A stretch of 6,067 bases of DNA, taken from positions 1 to 6,067 of the forward strand of contig CAZHBH010000093.1 in the NCBI GenBank assembly GCA_964530525.1, written 5' to 3'. This DNA comes from CAYNQN01 sp964530525. Lineage in GTDB: Bacteria; Actinomycetota; Acidimicrobiia; Acidimicrobiales; Acidimicrobilacustridaceae. Numbering within the stretch: position 1 is the stretch's first letter; each line of letters starts with the position of its first letter. A program made the position numbers and the translations under genes. Of this stretch, positions 1 through 5,806 are shown piece after piece. A model generated the notes under the pieces. It was given only the letters and a program-made list of their open reading frames with translations, ran no database searches and was not told the DNA's origin.

Positions 1-272
1 TAGGCGGGCCGGCCGGGCTCGATCAGGTAGGCCATGATCATCGTGTCCTCGGCGCCGATGTCGCCCGAGGTGGCCATCCCCGTGCTGGAGGCGTCGAGCG
101 ACGAGGCCTCGGCCAGCTCGTCGGCCGCCACGGCAGCCTCGCGCTCGGAGAGCCTCAGCACGGCGCCCCTCTCACGAAGGCGTTCGATGGCCGACGTCAG
201 GTCGGAGTCGGTCAGCTCCTGGCCCCCTTCGGCGGTGAGGTGCGGGTCGGCGGACACGACGGGCTCGCTCAA
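1..272 (-). CDS. Unrecognised open reading frame after nuoC, TTG start, running to the window edge
   Basis: A frame begins with TTG inside the nuoC stop (TTGA) and stays open for 90 codons. The last two visible bases are TA, so the next codon is either Tyr or a stop, and the gene could end right at the edge. The start is supported by GAGGGAG six bases upstream and by the overlap pattern used by its neighbours. The protein starts MSEPVVSADPH. It continues with a probable helical stretch SDLTSAIERLRERGAVLRLS (about 24-43) and a second Ala/Glu-rich helix, and ends AEDTMIMAYLIEPGRPA. By position nuoD would be expected, but the NuoD signature (a GPQHPSTHG-type segment) is not seen in any of the three frames around the end. 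It may be an N-terminal extension of NuoD, a small separate protein or something else. I assign no function. Confidence 0.55.
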   Translation of the reverse strand, partial: MSEPVVSADPHLTAEGGQELTDSDLTSAIERLRERGAVLRLSEREAAVAADELAEASSLDASSTGMATSGDIGAEDTMIMAYLIEPGRPA

Positions 273-874
273 CGTGGGCTCCCTCGGCCTGGCACCCCGG
301 TGGGCCGCGGACGGATGACCACCGGCTCGACGCGGTCCTCCTTGAACTGCACGGGGATGCGACCGCTGTCGTAGTCCTTGCGTAGGGGGTGGCCTACCCA
401 GTCCTCCGGCATGAGGATGCGCGTCGGATCGAGGTGGCCCTCGAACCGCACACCGAACATGTCGAAGGCCTCGCGCTCGAGCGCGTCGGCCCCTGGGTGG
501 ATGTGCATGAGGGTCGGCACCCACGGATCATCGGCCGGCACCTGGACCCGCAACCTCACCCGGTCGACCGTCCGGTGGTTCAGAAGACCAGCCACAACCT
601 CGAAGCGACCCGGCTCGATGCCCTCCGGGAGGGGACGACCCGGATGCGTCAGGTAGTCGACCGCCGTCAGGTCGAAGAGCATGAAGTAGCCCTCGGTGCG
701 AAGCGTCGACACCAGCTCCACGTACTGGTCCCGGCTCGGGTGCAGCACGCGCTGGCCACGGCTGTACGTCACAGGCACGCCGTGCAAGGTCTCCGGCTCC
801 GGGCTGGGGTCGGAGCTCGCGGCCTCGTCCGCCTCGGGGGCCTGCCCCGAGGCCGCCACAGGTTCGTCTGCCAA
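269..874 (-). CDS. nuoC: NADH-quinone oxidoreductase subunit C, TTG start
   Basis: NuoC is a 30-kDa-type peripheral-arm subunit of complex I that packs against NuoD and NuoB. The 201-residue protein has the family fold and signatures. FMLFDLTAVDYL (64-75) lies early, then the motif around VPTLMHIHPGADALEREAFD (119-138) and DMFGVRFEGH (138-147). RILMPEDWVGHPLRKDY (152-168) follows. It is not fused to NuoD. The first 28 residues are an acidic Ala/Pro/Glu-rich extension without recognised function. No ATG or GTG is available before the domain, and the upstream nuoB stop is in the same frame, so the start must lie after 878. TTG at 874 is well placed, eight bases after GAGGGG. The stop overlaps another TTG as TTGA. 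Confidence 0.95.
   Translation of the reverse strand: MADEPVAASGQAPEADEAASSDPSPEPETLHGVPVTYSRGQRVLHPSRDQYVELVSTLRTEGYFMLFDLTAVDYLTHPGRPLPEGIEPGRFEVVAGLLNHRTVDRVRLRVQVPADDPWVPTLMHIHPGADALEREAFDMFGVRFEGHLDPTRILMPEDWVGHPLRKDYDSGRIPVQFKEDRVEPVVIRPRPTGVPGRGSPR
279..285 (-). promoter_or_regulatory. Shine-Dalgarno sequence for the TTG-started frame after nuoC
   Basis: On the minus strand this reads GAGGGAG, six bases before TTG at 272, within the last codons of nuoC. It is the main evidence, with the TTGA overlap, that a real gene begins there. Confidence 0.55.
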
Positions 875-877
875 CGC

Positions 878-1480
878 TCAGGCCCCTCGCTGCTCGATGT
901 GCAGGCCCAGCCCTTCGCCGACCCTTCGGCGGGTCAGCTCGCCGTCCCGAACCTTGGCGTGCAGCATCAAGATGGCGTGCATGAGGGTCTCGGGGGTCGG
1001 AGGGCACCCGGGCGTGTAGACGTCGACGGGCACGATCTGGTCCACGCCCTGGACGAGGGCGTAGTTGTTGAACATCCCTCCACTGGAGGCGCAGACCCCC
1101 ATGGAGATGACCCACTTCGGCTCCATCATCTGGTCGTAGATCTGGCGGAGCACAGGACCCATCTTCTGCGAGACGCGTCCAGCCACGATCATCAGGTCGG
1201 CCTGCCGCGGCGACGCGCGGAAGACCTCCATGCCGAAGCGGGCGATGTCGTAGTGGGGACCACCCATGGCCATCATCTCGAGGGCGCAGCAGGCCAGGCC
1301 GAAGGTGGCGGGCATCATCGAACGCCTGCGCGCCCACTTCACCAGGTTCTCCAGCGTCCCGGTGAAGAAGTTGTGGCTGAGGCCCGAGAGCCCGTCTTCG
1401 AGGAAGGTGGGCTGGTGCATGCTGGCCTCGGGGGCGGGTCCGGCCGGACCAGGGGGCATGGGGATGCGCATGTCCGCCAT
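878..1480 (-). CDS. nuoB: NADH-quinone oxidoreductase subunit B
   Basis: NuoB carries iron-sulfur cluster N2, the last electron carrier of complex I before quinone. The 200-residue protein shows all four expected cluster cysteines: the tandem pair in GLACCALEMM (Cys64, Cys65), Cys130 in GVCASSGGMFNNYA, and Cys159 in PGCPPTPE. The stretch VQGVDQIVPVDVYTPGCPP (143-161) is typical of the family. The N-terminal 20 residues are rich in Pro, Met and Ala and probably disordered. ATG at 1480 overlaps the nuoA stop by one base and has GGAGG at seven bases. Later in-frame ATG codons (4th, 8th and 21st) lack this support. The stop TGA is followed in the same frame by GCG and then the TTG start of nuoC. 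Confidence 0.97.
   Translation of the reverse strand: MADMRIPMPPGPAGPAPEASMHQPTFLEDGLSGLSHNFFTGTLENLVKWARRRSMMPATFGLACCALEMMAMGGPHYDIARFGMEVFRASPRQADLMIVAGRVSQKMGPVLRQIYDQMMEPKWVISMGVCASSGGMFNNYALVQGVDQIVPVDVYTPGCPPTPETLMHAILMLHAKVRDGELTRRRVGEGLGLHIEQRGA
883..888 (-). promoter_or_regulatory. Shine-Dalgarno sequence deciding the nuoC TTG start
   Basis: On the minus strand this reads GAGGGG, eight bases before TTG at 874. It lies inside the last codons of nuoB. It decides the choice of a TTG start for nuoC, because no ATG or GTG is in a suitable place. Confidence 0.7.
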
Positions 1481-1938
1481 CAGGCAGCCTCCGCCGGTGC
1501 GCGTCCCTCGGTGCCGACCCGCCTGACGGTCGTCGCCGCCGTGCGGGCGGGCGACACGATGTCTTGGGGCCTGGCGATGCCGATCGGTCCCCAGTCGAGC
1601 GCACCGTTGCCGATCAGGTACACGAACGACTCGAACACCGCCGCGGAGAAGATCACGATCGCGATGATCCCGAAGGTCCCGAGCTCGCCCACGTTCACGG
1701 CGTACGGGAAGAAGAAGATGATCTCGATGTCGAACACGATGAAGATCATCGCCACCAGGTAGAACCGCACCGGGAACCGCCCAGGGGGCTCCTTGCTGGG
1801 GATGATCCCGCACTCGTAGGGCGCGACCTTGGCCGGAGTGGGCCTGGGTGGGATCAGCATCCGCTGTGCCACCCTGCTGATGACGCCGAAGAGCAGGGCC
1901 AGGACCAGCATGGCGAAGATGGGTAGGTACTGGCCCAT
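1480..1938 (-). CDS. nuoA: NADH-quinone oxidoreductase subunit A
   Basis: NuoA is a small membrane subunit of complex I at the junction between the peripheral and membrane arms, near the quinone site. The 152-residue protein has the family signatures. There are three membrane helices (about 5-21, 60-81 and 87-109). The loop carries PYECG (40-44), with a conserved Cys. Then come RFPVRFYLVAMIFIVFDIEI (54-73), with the acidic pair Asp70 and Glu72, and Glu103 in helix 3. After GALDWGP (112-118) the protein has a tail of about 34 residues rich in Ala, Arg and Thr, somewhat longer than many NuoA. The ATG at 1938 lies five bases after the stop of the upstream membrane protein, with GGGAGGGA ten bases before it. 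The stop overlaps the nuoB start as TGATG. Confidence 0.97.
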   Translation of the reverse strand: MGQYLPIFAMLVLALLFGVISRVAQRMLIPPRPTPAKVAPYECGIIPSKEPPGRFPVRFYLVAMIFIVFDIEIIFFFPYAVNVGELGTFGIIAIVIFSAAVFESFVYLIGNGALDWGPIGIARPQDIVSPARTAATTVRRVGTEGRAPAEAA

Positions 1939-1943
1939 AGCGG

Positions 1944-2936
1944 TTACGTCCCTCCCGCGCCGTTGCCACCGTTCCCCGCCGCCAGAGAGGCGGCGAGAGC
2001 CTTGTTCTTGGAGAGAGTCTTATCGCGATAGTGCAGGACGAGCACGAAGAACACGAACAGCGCGAGCGATATGACGAAGTAGAGGAAGGGGATCATCCGC
2101 TCGTTGCCCAGGTCCCTCACCAGCACCACGGACACGACCGGGGCGTCGGGGTCGACGCGGGGCAGGGGCGGAGCCTCGCCCGGCCGGGCCTGCTGTGGGA
2201 CGACCTGCTGCACCTGCACGATCTGGAAGTGCGTGGGGTGCTTGAAGTTCACGATCGTAGAGAGCTTGTGCCAGATGCGGCACAGGGGAGCATCGGGCAG
2301 GAATCCACCGCCCTCGGCGTCCGGGCAGGTGTCGAGGCGATCGGGCTTGCCGCCGTAGTCGAAGATGTTCAGCTTCTTGTAGTCGGTGGGTCCCGAGAAG
2401 AAACCGGACTCGACGAGTGCCACGTCTGCGGCGGCCTGCGCCTCGCCGCCGTCCGAGGTGGACACGAGGCTCCAGCCGTTCATCTCGAGGTCGGCGAGGT
2501 ACTGCTCGACCAGCTCGGGATGCGAACCCTGGAGGTCGGAGAGCACGAAGCCGTTCGGGAAGTCGACGGACAGCTCCGGGTTCTCGGCCAGGATCAGGTC
2601 GGCGTCGGGCAGGTCCTCAGGCTGGGGCATCCGCATCGCCGCCTCGGTGACGGGGGTCTCCGGACCGTCGACGTATATCTCCACGGGCTGCCAGGAGGGG
2701 CTCGGGCCCTTGGGTCCGATGCCGGGGGGGATCAGCCACCACACGAAGGTGAGGATCACCATCCATCCTGCGAGGCCGGCGAACGAGACGAGCAGGCCCA
2801 GGCGAGAACCGAGGTTGGTGCCGAGAAGCAGGTAGATCGAACCGCACAGCACGACCACCCCGACGAAGACCGCGAGCGCTCCCCTGATGTGGGGGTCCCA
2901 GGCGATGCCGGCTATGAGGGTTGCGATGAAGGGCAT
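1944..2936 (-). CDS. Unrecognised three-helix membrane protein between complex III and complex I genes
   Basis: I do not recognise this 330-residue protein. Two N-terminal helices (about 19-38 and 46-69) are followed by a soluble region of about 210 residues. A third helix (281-301) and a tail with HYRDKTLSKNK and a Gly/Ala/Asn-rich end follow. Positive charges after helix 3 and between helices 1 and 2 place the large region outside the cytoplasm. That region holds Cys204 and Cys219, possible disulfide partners, and a segment VNFKHPTHFQIVQVQQ (229-244). I see no haem motif, iron-sulfur motif or known catalytic signature. The layout (helix, short cytoplasmic turn, helix, external domain) resembles that of the Rieske and cytochrome c proteins upstream. 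The start is ATG at 2936, with GGAG nine bases upstream. GTG at 2942, overlapping the cytochrome c stop as GTGA, would add two residues but lies only three bases from GGAG. Coupling to the cytochrome c gene suggests an accessory subunit of the bc complex or of a bc-oxidase supercomplex; this is inference. Confidence 0.85.
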   Translation of the reverse strand: MPFIATLIAGIAWDPHIRGALAVFVGVVVLCGSIYLLLGTNLGSRLGLLVSFAGLAGWMVILTFVWWLIPPGIGPKGPSPSWQPVEIYVDGPETPVTEAAMRMPQPEDLPDADLILAENPELSVDFPNGFVLSDLQGSHPELVEQYLADLEMNGWSLVSTSDGGEAQAAADVALVESGFFSGPTDYKKLNIFDYGGKPDRLDTCPDAEGGGFLPDAPLCRIWHKLSTIVNFKHPTHFQIVQVQQVVPQQARPGEAPPLPRVDPDAPVVSVVLVRDLGNERMIPFLYFVISLALFVFFVLVLHYRDKTLSKNKALAASLAAGNGGNGAGGT

Positions 2937-2938
2937 GC

Positions 2939-4033
2939 TCACAAGCTCCGCTCGTACGCCACGACCGCCTCGATCTGCTCTGGCGTGAGCATGACCTGGT
3001 CAGGGTTCATCGGCGGCCGCGGTGGTCCGGTCAACTCCACGGGTTCGACGTTCGGGTTGAGTCCGTAGCCCGGCATCATCCCGTGGCTCGACATGCCCCG
3101 CTCTCCGTACGACCTGCCCAGCTCGCCGCCCTCGGCCACGAAGTCGAACTGCTGATCGGAGGTGGGGAACTGGCGGATCTCGCTACCGCCGGTGAGGTTC
3201 GGCCCGAAGGCTCCGCCGCCGGCTGGGCCAGGTTGCCCGTAGGACCAACCCGGAGTGTGGCAACGGCCGCACGAGAAGGCGCCACCGGCGAAGTTGGTGT
3301 AGAGGCCCATGTTGAAGACCGCCTCGCCCATCGTGGCGTACTTGGCGCCCGGCAGGGTGCACGCACCTTGTGCGTCGGGACGGCAGGTCTCGGCGAGCTC
3401 CTCGTCGACCTCGGCGCGCACCTCGTCGGCGGGCAGCTGGATGCTCTGCAGGTAGTAGATGAGCTCGTCGATCTGCTGGTCTGTCAGCGGGCCACCGCCC
3501 TCGGCCCCCCACGCGGGCATCGGGGAGAAGGGACGGCCGTATATGAGGATGTAGCGGACCTCGTCCCACGAGTACCGGTACATGACGGTGTCGAGTGCGG
3601 GGGCCTGCCAGTCCACCTGCTCGATGAAGTCGCCGTTGGGGGCGGTCAGCGTGGTGCTCGCCACACCGCCGACCCCTTCGGGGCCGTGGCACGACGCGCA
3701 CTGCGCGCCCTCGACGTAGAGCGCCTCACCGCGGTTGGTGAGGATCTCCTGGTAGTGGAGGACGGCGTCGTCCTGGCGGCCCGGCTCGTAGAGCCAGTAG
3801 AGGGGCAGGCTCACGCCGATGATGGCGAGCAGGCAGAGGCCGAAGAGAAGCGTTCGGTCGAGGCGCTTCGTCTCCAGCTCCTCGTCGTCGTAGTAGAGCT
3901 TGCGGTTGGGGGCGAGCTCCACCTCCGAGCCCACCTCGCGCTTTCCCCGGCGCATGTTGGCGATCACAGCCACCGCGAAGCCGATGATGAGGATCGCGGC
4001 GATCACGTAGCCGACGGACTTCTGCACGTCCAT
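2939..4033 (-). CDS. Membrane-anchored dihaem cytochrome c of the bc complex
   Basis: This 364-residue protein is the probable electron acceptor of the Rieske protein. It carries two haem c attachment motifs, CASCH (112-116) and CGRCH (255-259), in two cytochrome c domains. Likely axial methionines are Met172 in FSPMPAWG and Met319 or Met320 in HGMMPGYG. Two membrane helices precede the haem domains. The first (7-26) is followed by MRRGKR and a charged loop of about 35 residues. The second (61-81) leads into the haem domains, so these face outside. Cys217 and Cys225, between the domains, do not fit haem motifs and could form a disulfide. Two N-terminal helices differ from the single C-terminal anchor known for actinobacterial QcrC. 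ATG at 4033 has a strong GGAGGT at five bases, lying inside the last codons of the Rieske gene. I recognise the protein as a dihaem cytochrome c, but not a named subfamily. Confidence 0.93.
   Translation of the reverse strand: MDVQKSVGYVIAAILIIGFAVAVIANMRRGKREVGSEVELAPNRKLYYDDEELETKRLDRTLLFGLCLLAIIGVSLPLYWLYEPGRQDDAVLHYQEILTNRGEALYVEGAQCASCHGPEGVGGVASTTLTAPNGDFIEQVDWQAPALDTVMYRYSWDEVRYILIYGRPFSPMPAWGAEGGGPLTDQQIDELIYYLQSIQLPADEVRAEVDEELAETCRPDAQGACTLPGAKYATMGEAVFNMGLYTNFAGGAFSCGRCHTPGWSYGQPGPAGGGAFGPNLTGGSEIRQFPTSDQQFDFVAEGGELGRSYGERGMSSHGMMPGYGLNPNVEPVELTGPPRPPMNPDQVMLTPEQIEAVVAYERSL
2946..2949 (-). promoter_or_regulatory. Shine-Dalgarno sequence favouring ATG 2936 over GTG 2942
   Basis: On the minus strand this reads GGAG. 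It lies nine bases before ATG at 2936 but only three before GTG at 2942. This favours the ATG as start of the unrecognised membrane protein, although the GTGA overlap pattern would suit the GTG. Confidence 0.5.
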
Positions 4034-4890
4034 CAGTGACCTCCGCCGCCGCCGACGCAGTGGGGACCCTCGGCCTCCTGGCCGGTGGTGTTGGTGCCGA
4101 TGGGCGGGCCCTGCACGACCTGACCCGTGTCGACGGTGAGCACCCCGCCCGAGACCGAGGTGACGAAGCGATCCATGCCTCGGGGGGCAGGACCACCCTT
4201 CTTCTCACCAGCCTGGTTGTACTGCGAACCGTGGCAGGGGCACTCGAACCACTGAGAGGTGGGGCAGCTCGGGACCCGGCAGCCAAGGTGGGGGCACTTC
4301 TGGTAGAGGACGGCCACTCCGGCCTCCAGGCTGTTGAGCACCGATTGCGGGTAGACGGCCTTCGCCTTCTCGATCGAGGACGTCGGGTAGGCGGTCATCC
4401 ACATGCGGCCCTCGGCGTTGTACAGGAACCCACCGTTGTCGGCGATCTCGGAGAGGAGGTCGTCGACGTTGCCCACGGTGAGCTGCGATCCGAAGCCTCC
4501 CTTCGGCTGAGGCCACAGGAAGGCGAGGACGGCACCGCCGAACCCGCTGATGCCGAGGCCGAACAGCAGCACGGTGCTGCGGTTGAAGAACTGCCTGCGC
4601 GTCACTCCGATGGTGTCGGGGTCGGGTGGCACGTAGGGGACAGGGGTGCCCACCTCGGCCGGTTCGACTGCGGTGGACCTGCGCTCGAGCGCTGCGAGGC
4701 GCTCTATCTCGCGCCCGGTGGCCGGAGCCCCATCCGACGCCAAGACGTCGGATGACCCCTTGTCGCGCTTGATCGTCTCCCCCGAGAGCATGCCGGTGGC
4801 GGCCTTGGCATCTCGCCGACGAGAGGCCGCGACGATCAGGACGCCCGCGAGGACGACGATCACGGGGATGGCGATGATCAGCGGGTTCAT
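4033..4890 (-). CDS. qcrA: Rieske [2Fe-2S] iron-sulfur protein of the cytochrome bc complex
   Basis: This 285-residue protein takes the first electron from quinol at the Qo site and passes it to cytochrome c. The cluster boxes are clear: CPHLGC (199-204) and CPCHGSQYN (217-225). From the family, Cys199, His201, Cys217 and His220 bind the cluster, and Cys204 and Cys219 form the stabilising disulfide. An extra cysteine (Cys209) lies between the boxes. There are two membrane helices. The first (3-22) is followed by SRRR, placing its end in the cytoplasm. A cytoplasmic linker of about 75 residues leads to a twin-arginine-type motif, TRRQFFN (97-103), and a second helix (106-126) that places the Rieske domain outside. 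Tat export is inferred. ATG at 4890 is preceded by GAGG at nine bases and begins the hydrophobic segment. ATG at 4926 would add 12 residues and cannot be excluded. The tail ends in Cys278 followed by Val, five Gly and His. The stop overlaps the cytochrome c start as TGATG. Confidence 0.95.
   Translation of the reverse strand: MNPLIIAIPVIVVLAGVLIVAASRRRDAKAATGMLSGETIKRDKGSSDVLASDGAPATGREIERLAALERRSTAVEPAEVGTPVPYVPPDPDTIGVTRRQFFNRSTVLLFGLGISGFGGAVLAFLWPQPKGGFGSQLTVGNVDDLLSEIADNGGFLYNAEGRMWMTAYPTSSIEKAKAVYPQSVLNSLEAGVAVLYQKCPHLGCRVPSCPTSQWFECPCHGSQYNQAGEKKGGPAPRGMDRFVTSVSGGVLTVDTGQVVQGPPIGTNTTGQEAEGPHCVGGGGGH
4039..4044 (-). promoter_or_regulatory. Strong Shine-Dalgarno sequence for the cytochrome c gene, inside the Rieske Gly tail
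   Basis: On the minus strand this reads GGAGGT, five bases before ATG at 4033. It is in frame with the Gly codons GGA GGT near the Rieske C-terminus, so the same bases code a Gly pair and recruit ribosomes for the next gene. Confidence 0.7.
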
Positions 4891-5011
4891 CGGACGAAGC
4901 CTCGCGTCGGCCGCGCGGATCCGCATCGGCGCAGGGCGATCACCTGGGGATTCGTTCGGGCGAACCGTCTCATCGTTGTCGTGTGCTCTCGGAGAGGTGT
5001 CATGTTCATGT

Positions 5012-5806
5012 CTAGAGCTCGAAGAAGAGCCCTTCCGTCCACGGTGCGACGAAGTTGAAGCCGGGACCCCGGAAGAACGAGCCGATGAGCACCAGCACCG
5101 CCCAGAACATGAGCTGGACGGTGAATATGGAGATGGCGAACTTGCGGTCTTCGGGCCGGTTCGACTTGTTGCGGTCCATGTAGGGGGCGAGGATCAGCAA
5201 GAAGATGCCCATGCCCGGGATGGTGACCCCGGCGACCATGGGGTGGAACATCGTGAGCAGCTCCTGCAGTCCCAAGAAGTACCACGGGGCCTTCGAAGGG
5301 TTGGGCGTCTGGTTGAAGTTCGCCAGCTCGAGCAGGGGGGCGTTGACGAAGACCGAGAACACCAGCGTGAACACCGTGATGACCAGGGCGGCGACGAGCT
5401 CGCTGGCGAGCAGGTGCGGCCACACGTGGACCTTGTCCTGGGGCATGGCCTTGACGTCTTGGATCGAGCCCGACTTGACCACGGTGAGCAGGCGCTGGGT
5501 GTGGCCCCCGGGGCCGGTGGCCATCGCCGGTTGAGCCGTGGCGACCGCTGCGGCCGTGGTTGCAACGGCTCCACCTCCACCCCCGCCGCCCTCCGACTCG
5601 CCCCCGCCCGACGCAGCCTTGGCCTTGGCGGCCTTGCTTCGCTCCAGGAGGTGGGCCGGGATCTTGCTCGCGCCTTCGCCACCGCCGGCGGCCTCTCCAC
5701 CGCTCTCGGCGGGCGCGTCGGCGCCAGCGGCGGCCGCCTTCTTGGCTTCCGCCTTCTTGCGAGCCTCCTCGGCCCGCTTGCGCAGGTGCTCGGGAACCTC
5801 GGTCAT
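5012..5806 (-). CDS. Cytochrome b C-terminal half (PetD/subunit IV-like) with long N-terminal extension
   Basis: This 264-residue protein supplies the second half of split cytochrome b and completes the quinol oxidation (Qo) site. The subunit IV-like part covers about residues 125-264. It has three membrane helices (about 132-154, 190-209 and 224-244), the Qo motif region NPSKAPWYFLGLQELL (169-184), and a GPGFNFVAPW end. The usual PEWY motif reads APWY at 173-176, so the conserved Glu is a Pro. Before the core lies an unusual extension of about 100 residues, rich in Lys, Ala, Glu and Gly. It contains two related segments, VPEHLRKRAEEARKK (4-18) and IPAHLLERSKAAKAK (49-63), and a run of seven Gly (73-79). 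I chose ATG at 5806 because it overlaps the upstream stop as ATGA and opens the first of these motifs. A longer in-frame reading to 5908 would run deep into the upstream gene. There is no good Shine-Dalgarno sequence (only GGGG), so translation is probably coupled to the upstream gene. Confidence 0.93.
   Translation of the reverse strand: MTEVPEHLRKRAEEARKKAEAKKAAAAGADAPAESGGEAAGGGEGASKIPAHLLERSKAAKAKAASGGGESEGGGGGGGAVATTAAAVATAQPAMATGPGGHTQRLLTVVKSGSIQDVKAMPQDKVHVWPHLLASELVAALVITVFTLVFSVFVNAPLLELANFNQTPNPSKAPWYFLGLQELLTMFHPMVAGVTIPGMGIFLLILAPYMDRNKSNRPEDRKFAISIFTVQLMFWAVLVLIGSFFRGPGFNFVAPWTEGLFFEL

Noticed and set aside
3..47. DTMIMAYLIEPGRPA at the end of the partial frame resembles a segment of the DNA polymerase I 3'-5' exonuclease domain (DTMLxxYLL-type)
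   Set aside because: The match is a dozen residues, the upstream part lacks the D-x-E exonuclease motif, and the context is a nuo operon. More sequence to the left would settle it.
389..1762. Long plus-strand open reading frame (457 codons)
   Set aside because: It is antisense to nuoA, nuoB and nuoC, which are certain. Its His/Arg/Val-rich product shows no family signature, and long antisense frames are expected in GC-rich coding DNA.
2031..3068. Plus-strand open reading frame (345 codons)
   Set aside because: It lies opposite the unrecognised membrane protein and the end of cytochrome c. The minus-strand frame has proper hydrophobic helices and gene coupling, while this one is rich in His, Glu and Val without pattern.
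4915..4924. Palindrome GCGGATCCGC before the Rieske gene as a terminator or operator
   Set aside because: It has no loop and no following T-run, and is short enough to occur by chance in GC-rich DNA.
4954..4965. GTTCGGGCGAAC as a LexA (SOS box) site
   Set aside because: The actinobacterial SOS box has the half-sites in the opposite order (GAAC, four bases, GTTC). Here the order is GTTCG then CGAAC with a two-base spacer.
5577..5589. Gly-codon run in the cytochrome b extension as a tandem repeat or sequencing artefact
   Set aside because: The run (seven Gly) is in frame, uses mixed Gly codons, and is flanked by similar low-complexity linker, so it reads as a genuine flexible linker.
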